NCBI GenBank assembly: GCA_905214875.1
Contig: CAJMNR010000013.1
Location: forward strand, 1-64,000
Length of the DNA: 64,000 bases
DNA from: an uncultured bacterium
GTDB lineage: Bacteria; Bacillota; Clostridia; Lachnospirales; Lachnospiraceae
Direction of reading: 5' to 3'
This document shows positions 51,205 to 60,237 of this stretch, in pieces. Position 1 is the first letter of the stretch. Each line of letters starts with the position of its first letter. The notes beneath the pieces were generated by a model, which was not told the DNA's origin, ran no database searches, and saw only the letters and a list, made by a program, of their open reading frames with translations. A program made the position numbers and the translations under genes.

Positions 51205-51951
51205 ATGCATAAACAGACCGATATTATGGGAGTTAAGGTCGATCTTGTATCGCAAGATTATTTATTAGATATAACAAATAAATATTTAAGCAATAGCAAA
51301 TTAAATGTTTATTTTTTACTTACAACGGAATTATGTCTTAAAGCTCAAGAGGACGAGGCATATCGACAATATATCGAAGATGCCGACCTTGTGCTTCCAA
51401 GTGAAAAGCATATCGTAGATATGCAGGAGGAACTAGCAGAAGAGAAAAACGTTGTATTAAGCTATAATGCGCTCGTTTCCATGGCAAAAAGATTAAAAGA
51501 GGAGAAGGCAATCTTCTTGTTATGTGAAAATGAGGAAATGGTAAGAAGAGTAACGAGCTATTGCAAACGAGAAGTACCAAAATTCAAGATTAAAGGGTAC
51601 TACTGTTATGAAGATCATCTTGGAGACGAACAGATTGTCAATGCAGTCAACAGCGTGACTCCAGATATTTTAATCAGTACGATTCCAGCACCATTACAGG
51701 AGCAATGGATTATGGAATACCGTACGCAAGTGAATGCAAAACTATTTATTGGTATGGGTGGCGTGTTAGAGGCTATGATTTTTGAGTGTAAAGAACCCCC
51801 AGCAATGATTAAGAAACTTCATCTTGAAGGCTTTTATGAGAAATTTATGGGCAGAAAAAAAGACAAAGCCTTACGTGCAAGGATATTTAGAAGAAGAGTT
51901 GCACAATATAATAATAAAAAAGGTGAAGAAAACGATGGAATTATTAAATAG
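51205..51951 (+). CDS. WecG/TagA/CpsF family glycosyltransferase
   Basis: A 248-residue glycosyltransferase of the GT26 type, which adds ManNAc-like sugars to lipid-linked carriers in teichoic acid or polysaccharide synthesis. The family core is recognisable: LTTELCLKAQEDEAYRQYIEDADLVLPSE, AIFLLCENEEMVRRV and TPDILISTIPAPLQEQWIMEYR, with a basic C-terminal membrane-binding tail (MGRKKDKALRARIFRRR). It is somewhat diverged (IPAP in place of GxGxPKQE). Its 3' end overlaps the next gene by 17 bases. Confidence 0.8.
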   Translation: MHKQTDIMGVKVDLVSQDYLLDITNKYLSNSKLNVYFLLTTELCLKAQEDEAYRQYIEDADLVLPSEKHIVDMQEELAEEKNVVLSYNALVSMAKRLKEEKAIFLLCENEEMVRRVTSYCKREVPKFKIKGYYCYEDHLGDEQIVNAVNSVTPDILISTIPAPLQEQWIMEYRTQVNAKLFIGMGGVLEAMIFECKEPPAMIKKLHLEGFYEKFMGRKKDKALRARIFRRRVAQYNNKKGEENDGIIK

Positions 51952-52807
51952 AAATAATAGATATATCAAGTATCTAATGGTTACAGTTGGTACAGCGTTA
52001 ATGGCGATTGCAATTAATATCGTATATGCGCCACTTGGTCTTGTAACAGGCGGCGTGAGTGGTCTTGCTATTATCATTCGTCATTTTACAGAATCTATAA
52101 TCGCAGGTGGGATACCGATCTGGTTATCAAATGCTTTGATTAATGTTCCTTTATTTGTGATAGCATTAGTTGTGCTTGGTAAGAAATCAATTATTAACAC
52201 AATTTATGCCACTGTCTCCCTTACAGTAGCTTTATATATTGTCCCAACTACTGGTGGTGGATATGAAGACTTTGTCTTAGCTAGCATATTTGGTGGCGTA
52301 TTAATGGGTGTAGGATTAGGACTGGTATTCGCATATGGTTGTACGACAGGTGGAACCGATCTTCTTGCATCTATTATTCAAGCAAAAGCAAAACACCATT
52401 CTGCAGCACAATACCTTCTTGTAGTAGATGGAACAATTGTGTTGGTCGGTGCGGCAGTATTCGGTTTAAATAAAGCGTTATATGCTGTAATCGCGGTATA
52501 TATCACTTCTAAGATTATGGATGGCATATTAGAAGGAATGAAGTTTGCAAAGCTGACTTATATCATTTCTGACGAGCATGAAAAGATTGCAGATGGAATA
52601 ATGCACAATGTTAATAGGGGAGTTACTGGTATACCTGTACAAGGAATGTACTCCAACAATGAGAAGAATATGTTACTTTGTGTGGTAAGTCAGAAGGAAA
52701 TTGTACAATTAGTTGATCTAGTTGCACAAATCGACCCTAAGGCGTTTGTCATAGTGAGTGATGTTAGGGAAGTTTTGGGAGAGGGATTTATTGAATATAG
52801 ACAGTAA
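51935..52807 (+). CDS. YitT family membrane protein (DUF161/DUF2179)
   Basis: A 290-residue protein with five to six N-terminal membrane segments (TVGTALMAIAINIVYAPLGLVTGGVSGLAIII, and the conserved GLVFAYGCTTGGTDLLASII) and a soluble C-terminal DUF2179 domain (GVTGIPVQGMYSNNEKNMLLCVVSQKEIVQLVDLVAQIDPKAFVIVSDVREVLGEGF). The function is unknown; transport is likely. I choose ATG 51935 behind AAGGTGA, within the end of the glycosyltransferase gene. Confidence 0.88.
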   Translation: MELLNRNNRYIKYLMVTVGTALMAIAINIVYAPLGLVTGGVSGLAIIIRHFTESIIAGGIPIWLSNALINVPLFVIALVVLGKKSIINTIYATVSLTVALYIVPTTGGGYEDFVLASIFGGVLMGVGLGLVFAYGCTTGGTDLLASIIQAKAKHHSAAQYLLVVDGTIVLVGAAVFGLNKALYAVIAVYITSKIMDGILEGMKFAKLTYIISDEHEKIADGIMHNVNRGVTGIPVQGMYSNNEKNMLLCVVSQKEIVQLVDLVAQIDPKAFVIVSDVREVLGEGFIEYRQ

Positions 52808-53017
52808 TATTCGCATAATATAGTCATATTTTCGATAAATATATAGTTTTGCCTTTTGGTTATACAAAATAAACAAATGACCAAAAATTTATTTGTTGAA
52901 ATGGGATATGGTTTTCAAAAATTGATTGGTGTATAGTAAGACTATCAAAAATGGTACGACATAGTACACAATTCAGATAGAAATGAATGAACAATCAATT
53001 TAAGGAGGAACATATTT
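52808..53017. other. Intergenic region with interleaved inverted repeats
   Basis: TTTTGGT (52854-52860) pairs with ACCAAAA (52880-52886), while AACAAAT (52872-52878) pairs with ATTTGTT (52891-52897). The arms are interleaved, so the two stems could form a pseudoknot or compete. Possible -10 sequences (TATAGT near 52930) precede the ABC ATPase gene, but no convincing -35. Confidence 0.35.
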
Positions 53018-54130
53018 ATGGCAAGTTTATCACTAAAAAATATCAATAAAACATACCCAAATGGCTTTGTAGCAGTACATGATTTCAATCTTGAAATAGC
53101 AGATAAAGAATTTATCATCTTCGTAGGTCCTTCAGGTTGTGGAAAATCTACAACACTTCGTATGATCGCAGGTCTTGAAGAAATCACTTCTGGTGAATTA
53201 TGGATCGGAGACAAATTAGTAAATGACGTAGAACCTAAAGATAGAGATATCGCAATGGTATTCCAGAACTACGCATTATACCCACATATGTCTGTATATG
53301 ACAATATGGCATTCGGTCTTAAATTAAGAAAAGTTCCTAAAGATCAAATCGACAAATTAGTAAACGAAGCAGCTAAGATCCTTGGTATCGAACATTTACT
53401 TGATCGTAAACCAAAGGCATTATCTGGTGGTCAAAGACAACGTGTTGCTATGGGACGTGCTATCGTACGTAATCCTAAAGTATTCCTTATGGATGAACCT
53501 TTATCAAACCTTGATGCGAAACTTCGTGTACAAATGCGTATTGAAATCGCTAAATTACATCAAAGACTTGAAACTACAATCATCTATGTAACACATGATC
53601 AAACAGAAGCTATGACACTTGGTACAAGAATCGTAGTTATGAAAGATGGTGTTATTCAACAAGTTGATACTCCACAAAACTTATATGACAGACCACAAAA
53701 CTTATTCGTTGCTGGTTTCATGGGTTCACCACAAATGAACTTCCTTGACGTTAAAGTTAACAAATCTGGTTCTGATGTATTCTTAACATTCGGAGATCAC
53801 AAAATCAAAGTTTCTGAAGCAAGAGCTAAGAAACTTATCGATGGTGGATACGATGGCAAGACAGTTGTTCTTGGTATTCGTCCAGAAGATGTTAAAGATG
53901 AAGAAGTATTCATCAACAACTCTCCAGAAAGCGTACTTAACGTAACAGTTAAAGTATACGAATTACTTGGTGCTGAAGTATTATTATACTTAGCAATCGA
54001 AGGATTTGAAATCACTGCACGTGTTAACCCACGTACAACTGCTAGACCAGGAGATGCTATCAAAGTAGCTCTTGATTTAACTAAGATTCATATCTTTGAT
54101 AAAGAAACTGAACAAATCATCGCTAACTAA
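53018..54130 (+). CDS. ABC sugar importer ATPase, MsmX/UgpC type
   Basis: A 370-residue ATPase. Walker A GPSGCGKST is at 37-45, with MVFQNYALYPHMSVYDN, signature LSGGQRQR, Walker B VFLMDEPLSNLD, and a C-terminal MOI/TOBE-like regulatory domain (ILGIRPEDVKDEEVF-type segment). MsmX-type ATPases serve several carbohydrate importers whose own operons lack an ATPase gene. This gene also stands alone, and its codon bias is strong, as in highly expressed genes. AAGGAGGA precedes the ATG. Confidence 0.93.
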   Translation: MASLSLKNINKTYPNGFVAVHDFNLEIADKEFIIFVGPSGCGKSTTLRMIAGLEEITSGELWIGDKLVNDVEPKDRDIAMVFQNYALYPHMSVYDNMAFGLKLRKVPKDQIDKLVNEAAKILGIEHLLDRKPKALSGGQRQRVAMGRAIVRNPKVFLMDEPLSNLDAKLRVQMRIEIAKLHQRLETTIIYVTHDQTEAMTLGTRIVVMKDGVIQQVDTPQNLYDRPQNLFVAGFMGSPQMNFLDVKVNKSGSDVFLTFGDHKIKVSEARAKKLIDGGYDGKTVVLGIRPEDVKDEEVFINNSPESVLNVTVKVYELLGAEVLLYLAIEGFEITARVNPRTTARPGDAIKVALDLTKIHIFDKETEQIIAN

Positions 54131-54159
54131 TAGTAAGTGATTGCTATTCAAATATAGAA

Positions 54160-54199
54160 AAGAAGCTGTTTTACTTAATAAGTAAAGCAGCTTCTTTTT
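54160..54199 (+). terminator. Terminator of MsmX-type ATPase gene
   Basis: A long stem AAGAAGCTGTTTTACTTA / AGTAAAGCAGCTTCTT, followed by TTTTT. Confidence 0.9.
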
Positions 54200-54563
54200 G
54201 TTTATCAGGCTTATAGATAAATGAAAAAGGAAGAAAAGAGAGTGTGCCAAAGACACCTTAAGGGATAAAAAAGTTCTGGAAAGTGGGAGAATGATATCTA
54301 AAACGAAGAGTTTGGTAGTAAGATTGTATCGAACTCTTTGTTTACTTTTGACGAATTTAATGTTAATATTAATCTATATGTTTAGTAACAATGTAGGGAT
54401 AGAGCATTTAAAATCAAATATAATGTTATAATTTGATGTGAAAGTGCCAATTGATACATATGGAGAAAAATAAATCCCATGTGAAACAGTGAAAATGTTG
54501 ACATAATATAGGCTTTATTAAGAACAAATGCCCAGAGTGGTGGATACAAAAGGAGTGAATGTA
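54200..54563. other. Intergenic region before CdaR-like gene, with a 12-bp hairpin
   Basis: About 360 bases without a convincing gene. AAACGAAGAGTT (54301-54312) pairs with AACTCTTTGTTT (54332-54343), 12 pairs including one G-T, followed by ACTTTTG; it could be the terminator of a small RNA. A perfect TTGACA lies at 54498-54503 without a matching -10, and TATAAT-like boxes occur near 54420-54440. Confidence 0.4.
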
Positions 54564-55652
54564 ATGATTTCAAATCAAATTCTTCAAAATACAATCGAAG
54601 GACTTAAAGGCATTACTAGAATAGATATTTGTGTTATGGATACCGAAGGAAAGACATTAGCATCTACTATTAATAATGCAGATGATTATGAAAATGCGGT
54701 GTTAGCGTTTGTTGATTCACCAGCGGATAGTCAGGTAGTGCAAGGGTTCCAATTCTTTAAAGTATTTGATGAACACCAGTTGGAATATGTTATTCTTGTA
54801 AAAGGCGACAGTGATGACGTATACATGGTCGGAAAGATTGCCGCGTTCCAAATTCAAAACTTATTAGTTGCATATAAGGAACGTTATGATAAAGACAACT
54901 TTATTAAGAACCTATTATTAGATAACTTATTATTAGTAGATATTTATAACCGTGCAAAGAAATTACACATCGAAACAGATGTTAGACGTGTTGTATTCTT
55001 AATCGAAACGAAGAATGAAAAAGACGGAAATGCATTAGAAACAGTGCGCGGCTTATTCTCCGGCAAGACGAAAGATTTCATTACTGCAGTAGATGAGAAG
55101 AACATTATCTTAGTAAAAGAGTTAAAGCAAAGTGAATCTTATGAAGATCTTAATAAGACTGCAAAAGTAATCTTAGACATGCTTAACACTGAAGCTATGA
55201 CAAATGCTCATGTTGCTTACGGTACAATCGTTAATGAAATCAAGGATGTTTCACGTTCATATAAAGAAGCGAAGATGGCACTTGATGTAGGTAAGATCTT
55301 CTATAGCAACCGTAACGTTGTAGCTTATAGCAATCTTGGAATTGGCCGTTTGATTTATCAATTACCAATGCCTTTATGTAAGATGTTTATCCGTGAAATC
55401 TTTGATGGTAAATCTCCAGATGAATTTGATGATGAAACATTAACAACAATTAATAAATTCTTTGAAAATAGTCTTAACGTAAGTGAGACATCTAGACAGT
55501 TATATATTCACCGTAATACATTAGTATATCGTCTAGATAAGTTACAAAAGAGTACAAATCTTGACTTACGTGTATTTGAAGACGCGATTACATTTAAGAT
55601 TGCGCTTATGGTAGTAAAATACATGAAATACATGGAGAGTCTTGAGTATTAG
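54564..55652 (+). CDS. CdaR/PucR family transcriptional regulator
   Basis: A 362-residue regulator of the sugar-diacid (CdaR) type. It has an N-terminal sensory part (about 1-120), a degenerate GGDEF-like middle and a C-terminal PucR-type helix-turn-helix (NVSETSRQLYIHRNTLVYRLDKLQKSTNLDLRVFEDAITFKIAL). I choose ATG 54564 behind AAAGGAG; the frame is open a little further upstream. The effector and targets are unknown; the neighbouring cell-division genes start 43 bases after it, so it may be cotranscribed with them. Confidence 0.88.
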   Translation: MISNQILQNTIEGLKGITRIDICVMDTEGKTLASTINNADDYENAVLAFVDSPADSQVVQGFQFFKVFDEHQLEYVILVKGDSDDVYMVGKIAAFQIQNLLVAYKERYDKDNFIKNLLLDNLLLVDIYNRAKKLHIETDVRRVVFLIETKNEKDGNALETVRGLFSGKTKDFITAVDEKNIILVKELKQSESYEDLNKTAKVILDMLNTEAMTNAHVAYGTIVNEIKDVSRSYKEAKMALDVGKIFYSNRNVVAYSNLGIGRLIYQLPMPLCKMFIREIFDGKSPDEFDDETLTTINKFFENSLNVSETSRQLYIHRNTLVYRLDKLQKSTNLDLRVFEDAITFKIALMVVKYMKYMESLEY

Positions 55653-55695
55653 AAATGTATGTAACTAATGAAGAGTAGTTTAGAAGGGTGCTTAT

Positions 55696-56472
55696 ATGGC
55701 AAAGTTAGAGGAAGTAGTTGAAGAGGAACAAACATTAGAAAACGAAAACATGGCGGACAGTATCCTTGAGGATGTAAGACATGAGCCGATTATCATACTG
55801 AAGGATGTCGTGAAAGATTACAAATCTGGAACACATGCCTTACGTAATATTAATTTACGCATCGATAAAGGGGAGTTTGTATTTATCGTTGGGTCAAGTG
55901 GATCAGGAAAATCGACATTGATTAAGCTGATGCTACGTGAAGTGGATACGACAAGTGGGTCTATTTATGTAAATGGATTCTTTGTGCACCGTATTCGTAG
56001 AAAACAAATTCCTAAATTAAGAAGAACAATGGGAGTTGTATTCCAAAACTTCCGTTTATTGAAGGATAGAAATGTTTATGAGAACATTGCATTTGCACAA
56101 AAAGCCATTGGAACACCGAATGCGCGCATAAGAAAGCGCGTACCGGAAGTGTTATCCATGGTGTCCTTAATGGAGAAAATGCATGCTAATCCAACGGAGT
56201 TATCCGGTGGTGAGCAGCAGAGAATTGCAATTGCGAGAGCTCTAGTTAATAAGCCTATGTTATTGTTGGCCGATGAACCAACAGGGAATTTAGATCCACA
56301 TAATTCATGGGAAATCATGAAGCTTTTAGATGAGATTAATAAGATGGGTACAACAGTCGTTGTTGTTACTCATAATCATGAGATTGTAGATGCAATGAAG
56401 AAGCGTGTAATCACCATTGAAAAAGGCGAGATTATCAGTGATGAGCAAAAAGGGGGTTACACATATGGCTAA
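55696..56472 (+). CDS. ftsE: Cell division ATP-binding protein FtsE
   Basis: A 258-residue ABC ATPase that drives FtsX. Walker A GSSGSGKST is at 66-74, with VFQNFRLLKDRNVYEN, signature LSGGEQQR and Walker B LLLADEPTGNLD followed by VVTHN. It has an acidic N-terminal extension of about 30 residues not found in most FtsE proteins (about 228 aa). ATG behind GAAGGGTGC. Its end overlaps ftsX by 8 bases. Confidence 0.94.
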   Translation: MAKLEEVVEEEQTLENENMADSILEDVRHEPIIILKDVVKDYKSGTHALRNINLRIDKGEFVFIVGSSGSGKSTLIKLMLREVDTTSGSIYVNGFFVHRIRRKQIPKLRRTMGVVFQNFRLLKDRNVYENIAFAQKAIGTPNARIRKRVPEVLSMVSLMEKMHANPTELSGGEQQRIAIARALVNKPMLLLADEPTGNLDPHNSWEIMKLLDEINKMGTTVVVVTHNHEIVDAMKKRVITIEKGEIISDEQKGGYTYG

Positions 56473-57361
56473 ACTGACATTAATAGCACATGGAATCAAA
56501 CATGGATTTATTAATGTGTTTAAAAATCGTAGATTTTCACTTGCCTCCATTGGCACAATTGCAGCTTGTCTGTTTTTGTTTGGTGTGTTTTATTTCGTGT
56601 TGCAGAATTTACAGTATAATGTAAATAAAGCACAAGAAAATGTAGGTTTTACAGTTCTTTTTAATGAGGGAACTACTGAAAGTCGAATTAAAGAAATAGA
56701 AGCTCAGATTAAGGAGAATCTTGAGACGTCTAGTATCACATATACGTCTGCACAAGAGGCTTGGGAAAACTTTAAGCCTGAACTTAGTGAAGAGTTAGTT
56801 CAGACATTTGGTGATGACAATCCGTTAGAGGATTCAGCGTCCCTTACTGTAACGCTTAAGGATGTTACAAAGCAGGAGAGTGCGGCAAATTATATCGAAA
56901 AAATCGATGGAGTACGTAAGGTAAAACAATCAAAAGAAGTTGCGGATGTTTTTGGAACGTTCAATCATTTTGTTGGCGTCATTTCTGGAGCAATTATTCT
57001 TTTACTTCTTGGTATTTCTGTCTTTTTAATCAGTACGACGGTATCAATGGGAATTACCGTTCGTAGAGAAGAAATTTCTATTATGAAGTTAATCGGGGCA
57101 TCTGATTTCTTCATTCGTGGGCCATTTATCTTTGAAGGGATGTTCTTAGGTATTATTGGTGCCGGAATTCCACTTGGAATATTATATTTTTGTTATGAAA
57201 TGATGATTAAGTTTATGAGAAGTGAGTTCTCAGCTTTATCATTAGAATTCTTAACAATGAATCAAATATATGCAGGATTAGTACCAGTTTCATTAGTAAT
57301 TGGACTAGGTATTGGGTTCTGCGGTAGTTATCTTACTGTATGGAGACATTTGAGAAATTAA
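56465..57361 (+). CDS. ftsX: Cell division protein FtsX
   Basis: A 298-residue membrane protein: one N-terminal membrane segment (about 25-47), a large extracellular loop (about 48-170, which in other species contacts the murein hydrolase) and three C-terminal segments in the FtsX-permease pattern (ISMGITVRREEISIMKLIGASDFFIRGPF-like). I choose ATG 56465, inside the ftsE end; translational coupling is clear. With FtsE it transmits ATP hydrolysis to a cell-wall hydrolase, most likely the next gene product. Confidence 0.93.
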   Translation: MAKLTLIAHGIKHGFINVFKNRRFSLASIGTIAACLFLFGVFYFVLQNLQYNVNKAQENVGFTVLFNEGTTESRIKEIEAQIKENLETSSITYTSAQEAWENFKPELSEELVQTFGDDNPLEDSASLTVTLKDVTKQESAANYIEKIDGVRKVKQSKEVADVFGTFNHFVGVISGAIILLLLGISVFLISTTVSMGITVRREEISIMKLIGASDFFIRGPFIFEGMFLGIIGAGIPLGILYFCYEMMIKFMRSEFSALSLEFLTMNQIYAGLVPVSLVIGLGIGFCGSYLTVWRHLRN

Positions 57362-57405
57362 TTCTCAAATGTTTCTGTTACATTACAGGAAATGAGGTTA
57401 TCAGG

Positions 57406-58722
57406 GTGAGGAAAATAGTAAAACGTTGTTTGGTGTTATCATTGATCATGGTGATGACATTAAGCTTTTCGTTTGATAGTTACGCGACGACTGTTGATGA
57501 AGTAAAGGATAAAATCAGCGAACTAGAAAAAGAGAAGCAAGAAATACAGGATAATATATCCAACCTTCAAAAAAAGACTGGTGATATTAGCGCTTACATA
57601 GAGGAGCTTGACAAGCAGTTAAGTGATTTAAGCGGAAAGATTGACAATTTAAATACCCAGATCGCAGATACGAAGGCAGATCTTAAGAAGAATCAAGAAG
57701 AGTTAGAATCAGCAAAGGCTGACTTAACTGGACAGTATGATGTTATGAAGGCCCGTGTTAAATACATGTATGAGAATGGTTCTGATGATTATATGGAGCT
57801 GTTATTGCAGGCCAATTCTATGACCGATTTATTAAATCGTGCAGAATATATTAATAAAATCTCAAAATATGACCAAAATCTATATGGGAACTATGATAAA
57901 ACTGTAAATGTAATTACGACTAAGCAACAGGAAATTAAAGAAAGTTTAGAGACTTTAAGCACTTTACAGGAAAAGTTAGAATTAGAAAAAGATAGTGTGA
58001 ATACATTATTAAAAGATAAGCAGACACAACTTGACAAATATAATGAGGAGATTAAATCTGCAAAGACTACAGTAAGTGAAAAGCAGAGTGAAATCGATGC
58101 GGAAAGAGCTAATGTTGAGCGCTTGATGGAAGAGGCTCGTAAGAAAGCCGAAGCAGAAGAGGCAGCCCGTAAGAAGGCAGAAGAGGAAGCTCGTAAGAAA
58201 GCCGAAGAAGAAAAGAAAAAACAGCAGCAACAACAGCAACAACAGAACAATACGACTTCGAATAATAGTGAGACTTCCAATGATAAGAAGCCAAGCAGTA
58301 GTGGAAGCAGCTCAACGACAGGATCTTCCTCTTTACGTTGGCCGCTACAGATTTCAGGAACAATCACTTCTACCTTTGGTTATCGTACGAGTCCGACAGC
58401 AGGTGCTAGTTCAAACCATAATGGAATTGATATCGGTATTCCAACTGGAACAAACGTTGTGGCAGCAGGAAGCGGAACCGTTGTTATATCTAGATATAGT
58501 ACTACGGCAGGAAACTATATTATGATTAATCATGGAAGTGGCTTATATACGGTTTATATGCATAATTCAAGCTTAAAAGTATCCGTTGGTGATCAAGTAA
58601 GCAAAGGGCAGGTAATTGCACTTAGTGGGTCAACTGGTGTATCAACAGGACCTCACTTACACTTTGGTGTAAGTAAGAATGGTACGTATGTAAATCCATT
58701 AAACTATGTAAGCAAACCTTAG
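57406..58722 (+). CDS. Secreted murein hydrolase with coiled coil and M23 domain (EnvC/PcsB-like)
   Basis: A 438-residue exported protein. Signal peptide about 1-28 (ending SYATT), a long coiled coil (about 30-270, two antiparallel helices as in EnvC/PcsB-type FtsX partners), repeated EEARKKAEE blocks, a run of nine glutamines, a Ser/Asn linker, and a LytM/M23 zinc peptidase domain (about 310-438). The M23 ligands H338, D342 and H419 are present with H417, so the enzyme is probably active. I choose GTG 57406 as start because it places the signal peptide at the N terminus. Confidence 0.9.
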   Translation: MRKIVKRCLVLSLIMVMTLSFSFDSYATTVDEVKDKISELEKEKQEIQDNISNLQKKTGDISAYIEELDKQLSDLSGKIDNLNTQIADTKADLKKNQEELESAKADLTGQYDVMKARVKYMYENGSDDYMELLLQANSMTDLLNRAEYINKISKYDQNLYGNYDKTVNVITTKQQEIKESLETLSTLQEKLELEKDSVNTLLKDKQTQLDKYNEEIKSAKTTVSEKQSEIDAERANVERLMEEARKKAEAEEAARKKAEEEARKKAEEEKKKQQQQQQQQNNTTSNNSETSNDKKPSSSGSSSTTGSSSLRWPLQISGTITSTFGYRTSPTAGASSNHNGIDIGIPTGTNVVAAGSGTVVISRYSTTAGNYIMINHGSGLYTVYMHNSSLKVSVGDQVSKGQVIALSGSTGVSTGPHLHFGVSKNGTYVNPLNYVSKP

Positions 58723-58733
58723 GTTTACTTATT

Positions 58734-58757
58734 GCCCCTTTGACAGGGGAAAACTTT
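58734..58757 (+). repeat. Small hairpin after the M23 gene
   Basis: CCCCT-TTGAC-AGGGG, without a T run; it precedes a stronger terminator at 58810. Confidence 0.4.
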
Positions 58758-58809
58758 GAGAGTGTCGAAGACATTTTGATCCGAGAGGGTTCGTAAAGCA
58801 AGTATAGGA

Positions 58810-58839
58810 GAAAGCGGTGGGGAAACCCGCCGCTTTTTA
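58810..58839 (+). terminator. Terminator or attenuator before ctpA
   Basis: A GC-rich stem AAGCGGTGGG / CCCGCCGCTT with GAAA tetraloop and TTTTT, only 15 bases before the ctpA start. Since no promoter is obvious after it, it may act as an attenuator between the M23 gene and ctpA. Confidence 0.8.
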
Positions 58840-58853
58840 GAAAGGAAAGGACA

Positions 58854-60191
58854 ATGATTAGACCGAAACATAAAAAAGAAGCGGGAAAAGAGTTAGACAT
58901 ACGAGAACGTGAAAATCAAGATTCTACGTATGTAGATCCTTTTTTTGATATGGAGGAAGACCATAAAACGCTTACGAATGATACCGCATTTATGCGCGGG
59001 ATTGTTACTGGAGTACTACTTTGTTTCTTAGTGGCAGCCATCGTGGGATCCGTATGGTATTTCTGGGGATCAGCTAGGACAGGAAATGGCTCATCGGGAG
59101 CAGTAGCACTAAACTACTCCAAAGTTACAGAGAAACTTAAAGTGTTAGAGCAATACGTAGACTATGTGTATTTAGATGAAGTGGATGCAGATAAGATGGA
59201 AAATGGAATCTATAATGGATTTATAGATTCTTTAGGAGATAAGTATTCGTCTTACTATACGGCAGAGGAATATGAGGAATTAATGGAGTCCACAGATGGC
59301 GAATATTGTGGTATTGGTGCCTATGTGACGCAGGATAAAGAGACAAATCAGATTATCATTACAAGTCCGTTTGAAAATGGTCCTGCAGCAAAAGCTGGAA
59401 TTAAAGAGAATGATATTTTAGTATCTGTAAACGGAGAAAGTGTAAGCGACAAAGAGTTAAACGATGTTGTAAGTTCCATGAAGGGAGACTCTGGTACGGT
59501 CGTGAAGCTTGGCATTTTACGTGGAGAGTCCAAGAACCCAATCTATGTGGATGTTACCCTTGGAGATGTAGAAGTACCAACCGTATCCTATCAGTTATTA
59601 GATGACCAGATTGGATATATCATCGTGTCTAAGTTTGATAAGGTTACGTCTACTCAGTTTAGAAATGCAATTAGTGATTTGCAAAATAAGGGGATGAAAG
59701 CCCTTGTAATTGACCTTCGTGGGAATCCGGGCGGACTTCTTACTTCGGTTACGGATATGCTTGACCGAATCATTAAAGAAGGAACGTTAGTATATACGAA
59801 GGATAAGAATGGCGAAGGAGAGACCTTCAAGGCAGAAAGCGATGATTGTCTTACGATTCCGATGTCTGTTCTTATTAATGGTGGTTCTGCTTCTGCATCC
59901 GAGTTATTTGCAGGTGCAATTCAAGATTATGGAATTGGTACATTAGTTGGAACGACTAGCTATGGAAAAGGAATTGTTCAAAATATCTATAAGTTATATG
60001 ATGGCTCAGCAGTTAAACTTACCGTTTCTAAATATTATACGCCAAAGGGACGTAATATTCAGGGAACGGGAATCGAACCAGATGTAAAAATCGAATTAGA
60101 CGAATCCTTAAAGGATAAAAAGAAAATTTCTATTGAAGAAGATAACCAGCTTCAAAAAGCAATTGAAATCGTAAAGAAGAAGTTGAAATAA
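58854..60191 (+). CDS. ctpA: Carboxy-terminal processing protease, S41 family
   Basis: A 445-residue membrane-anchored serine protease: a cytoplasmic head of about 45 residues, a membrane segment (about 48-70), a PDZ domain (about 140-225, GIGAYVTQDKETNQIIITSPFENGPAAKAGIKENDILVSVNG) and the S41 catalytic domain with the Ser-Lys-Gln triad S347 (GSASASE), K372 and Q376 (YGKGIVQ). It may trim or activate envelope proteins; its position behind FtsEX and the M23 hydrolase suggests a role in that system (inference). ATG behind AAAGGAAAGG. Confidence 0.93.
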   Translation: MIRPKHKKEAGKELDIRERENQDSTYVDPFFDMEEDHKTLTNDTAFMRGIVTGVLLCFLVAAIVGSVWYFWGSARTGNGSSGAVALNYSKVTEKLKVLEQYVDYVYLDEVDADKMENGIYNGFIDSLGDKYSSYYTAEEYEELMESTDGEYCGIGAYVTQDKETNQIIITSPFENGPAAKAGIKENDILVSVNGESVSDKELNDVVSSMKGDSGTVVKLGILRGESKNPIYVDVTLGDVEVPTVSYQLLDDQIGYIIVSKFDKVTSTQFRNAISDLQNKGMKALVIDLRGNPGGLLTSVTDMLDRIIKEGTLVYTKDKNGEGETFKAESDDCLTIPMSVLINGGSASASELFAGAIQDYGIGTLVGTTSYGKGIVQNIYKLYDGSAVKLTVSKYYTPKGRNIQGTGIEPDVKIELDESLKDKKKISIEEDNQLQKAIEIVKKKLK

Positions 60192-60199
60192 AAGGAAAG

Positions 60200-60233
60200 A
60201 AGCAGTCTTTGCTATAGCAAGGCCTGCTTTTTT
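60200..60233 (+). terminator. Terminator of ctpA
   Basis: Stem AGCAGTCTTTGC / GCAAGGCCTGCT with a TATA loop, followed by six T. Confidence 0.9.
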
Positions 60234-60237
60234 AATA

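Noticed and set aside
58220..58250. CAG/CAA repeat tract as a phase-variable microsatellite
   Set aside because: Mixed CAG and CAA codons encode a glutamine linker; the DNA is not a pure repeat, so slippage-based switching is unlikely.
57891..58367. 158-codon minus-strand frame rich in Cys and Phe
   Set aside because: It is the complement of the glutamine/lysine-rich repeats of the M23 gene; low-complexity shadow.
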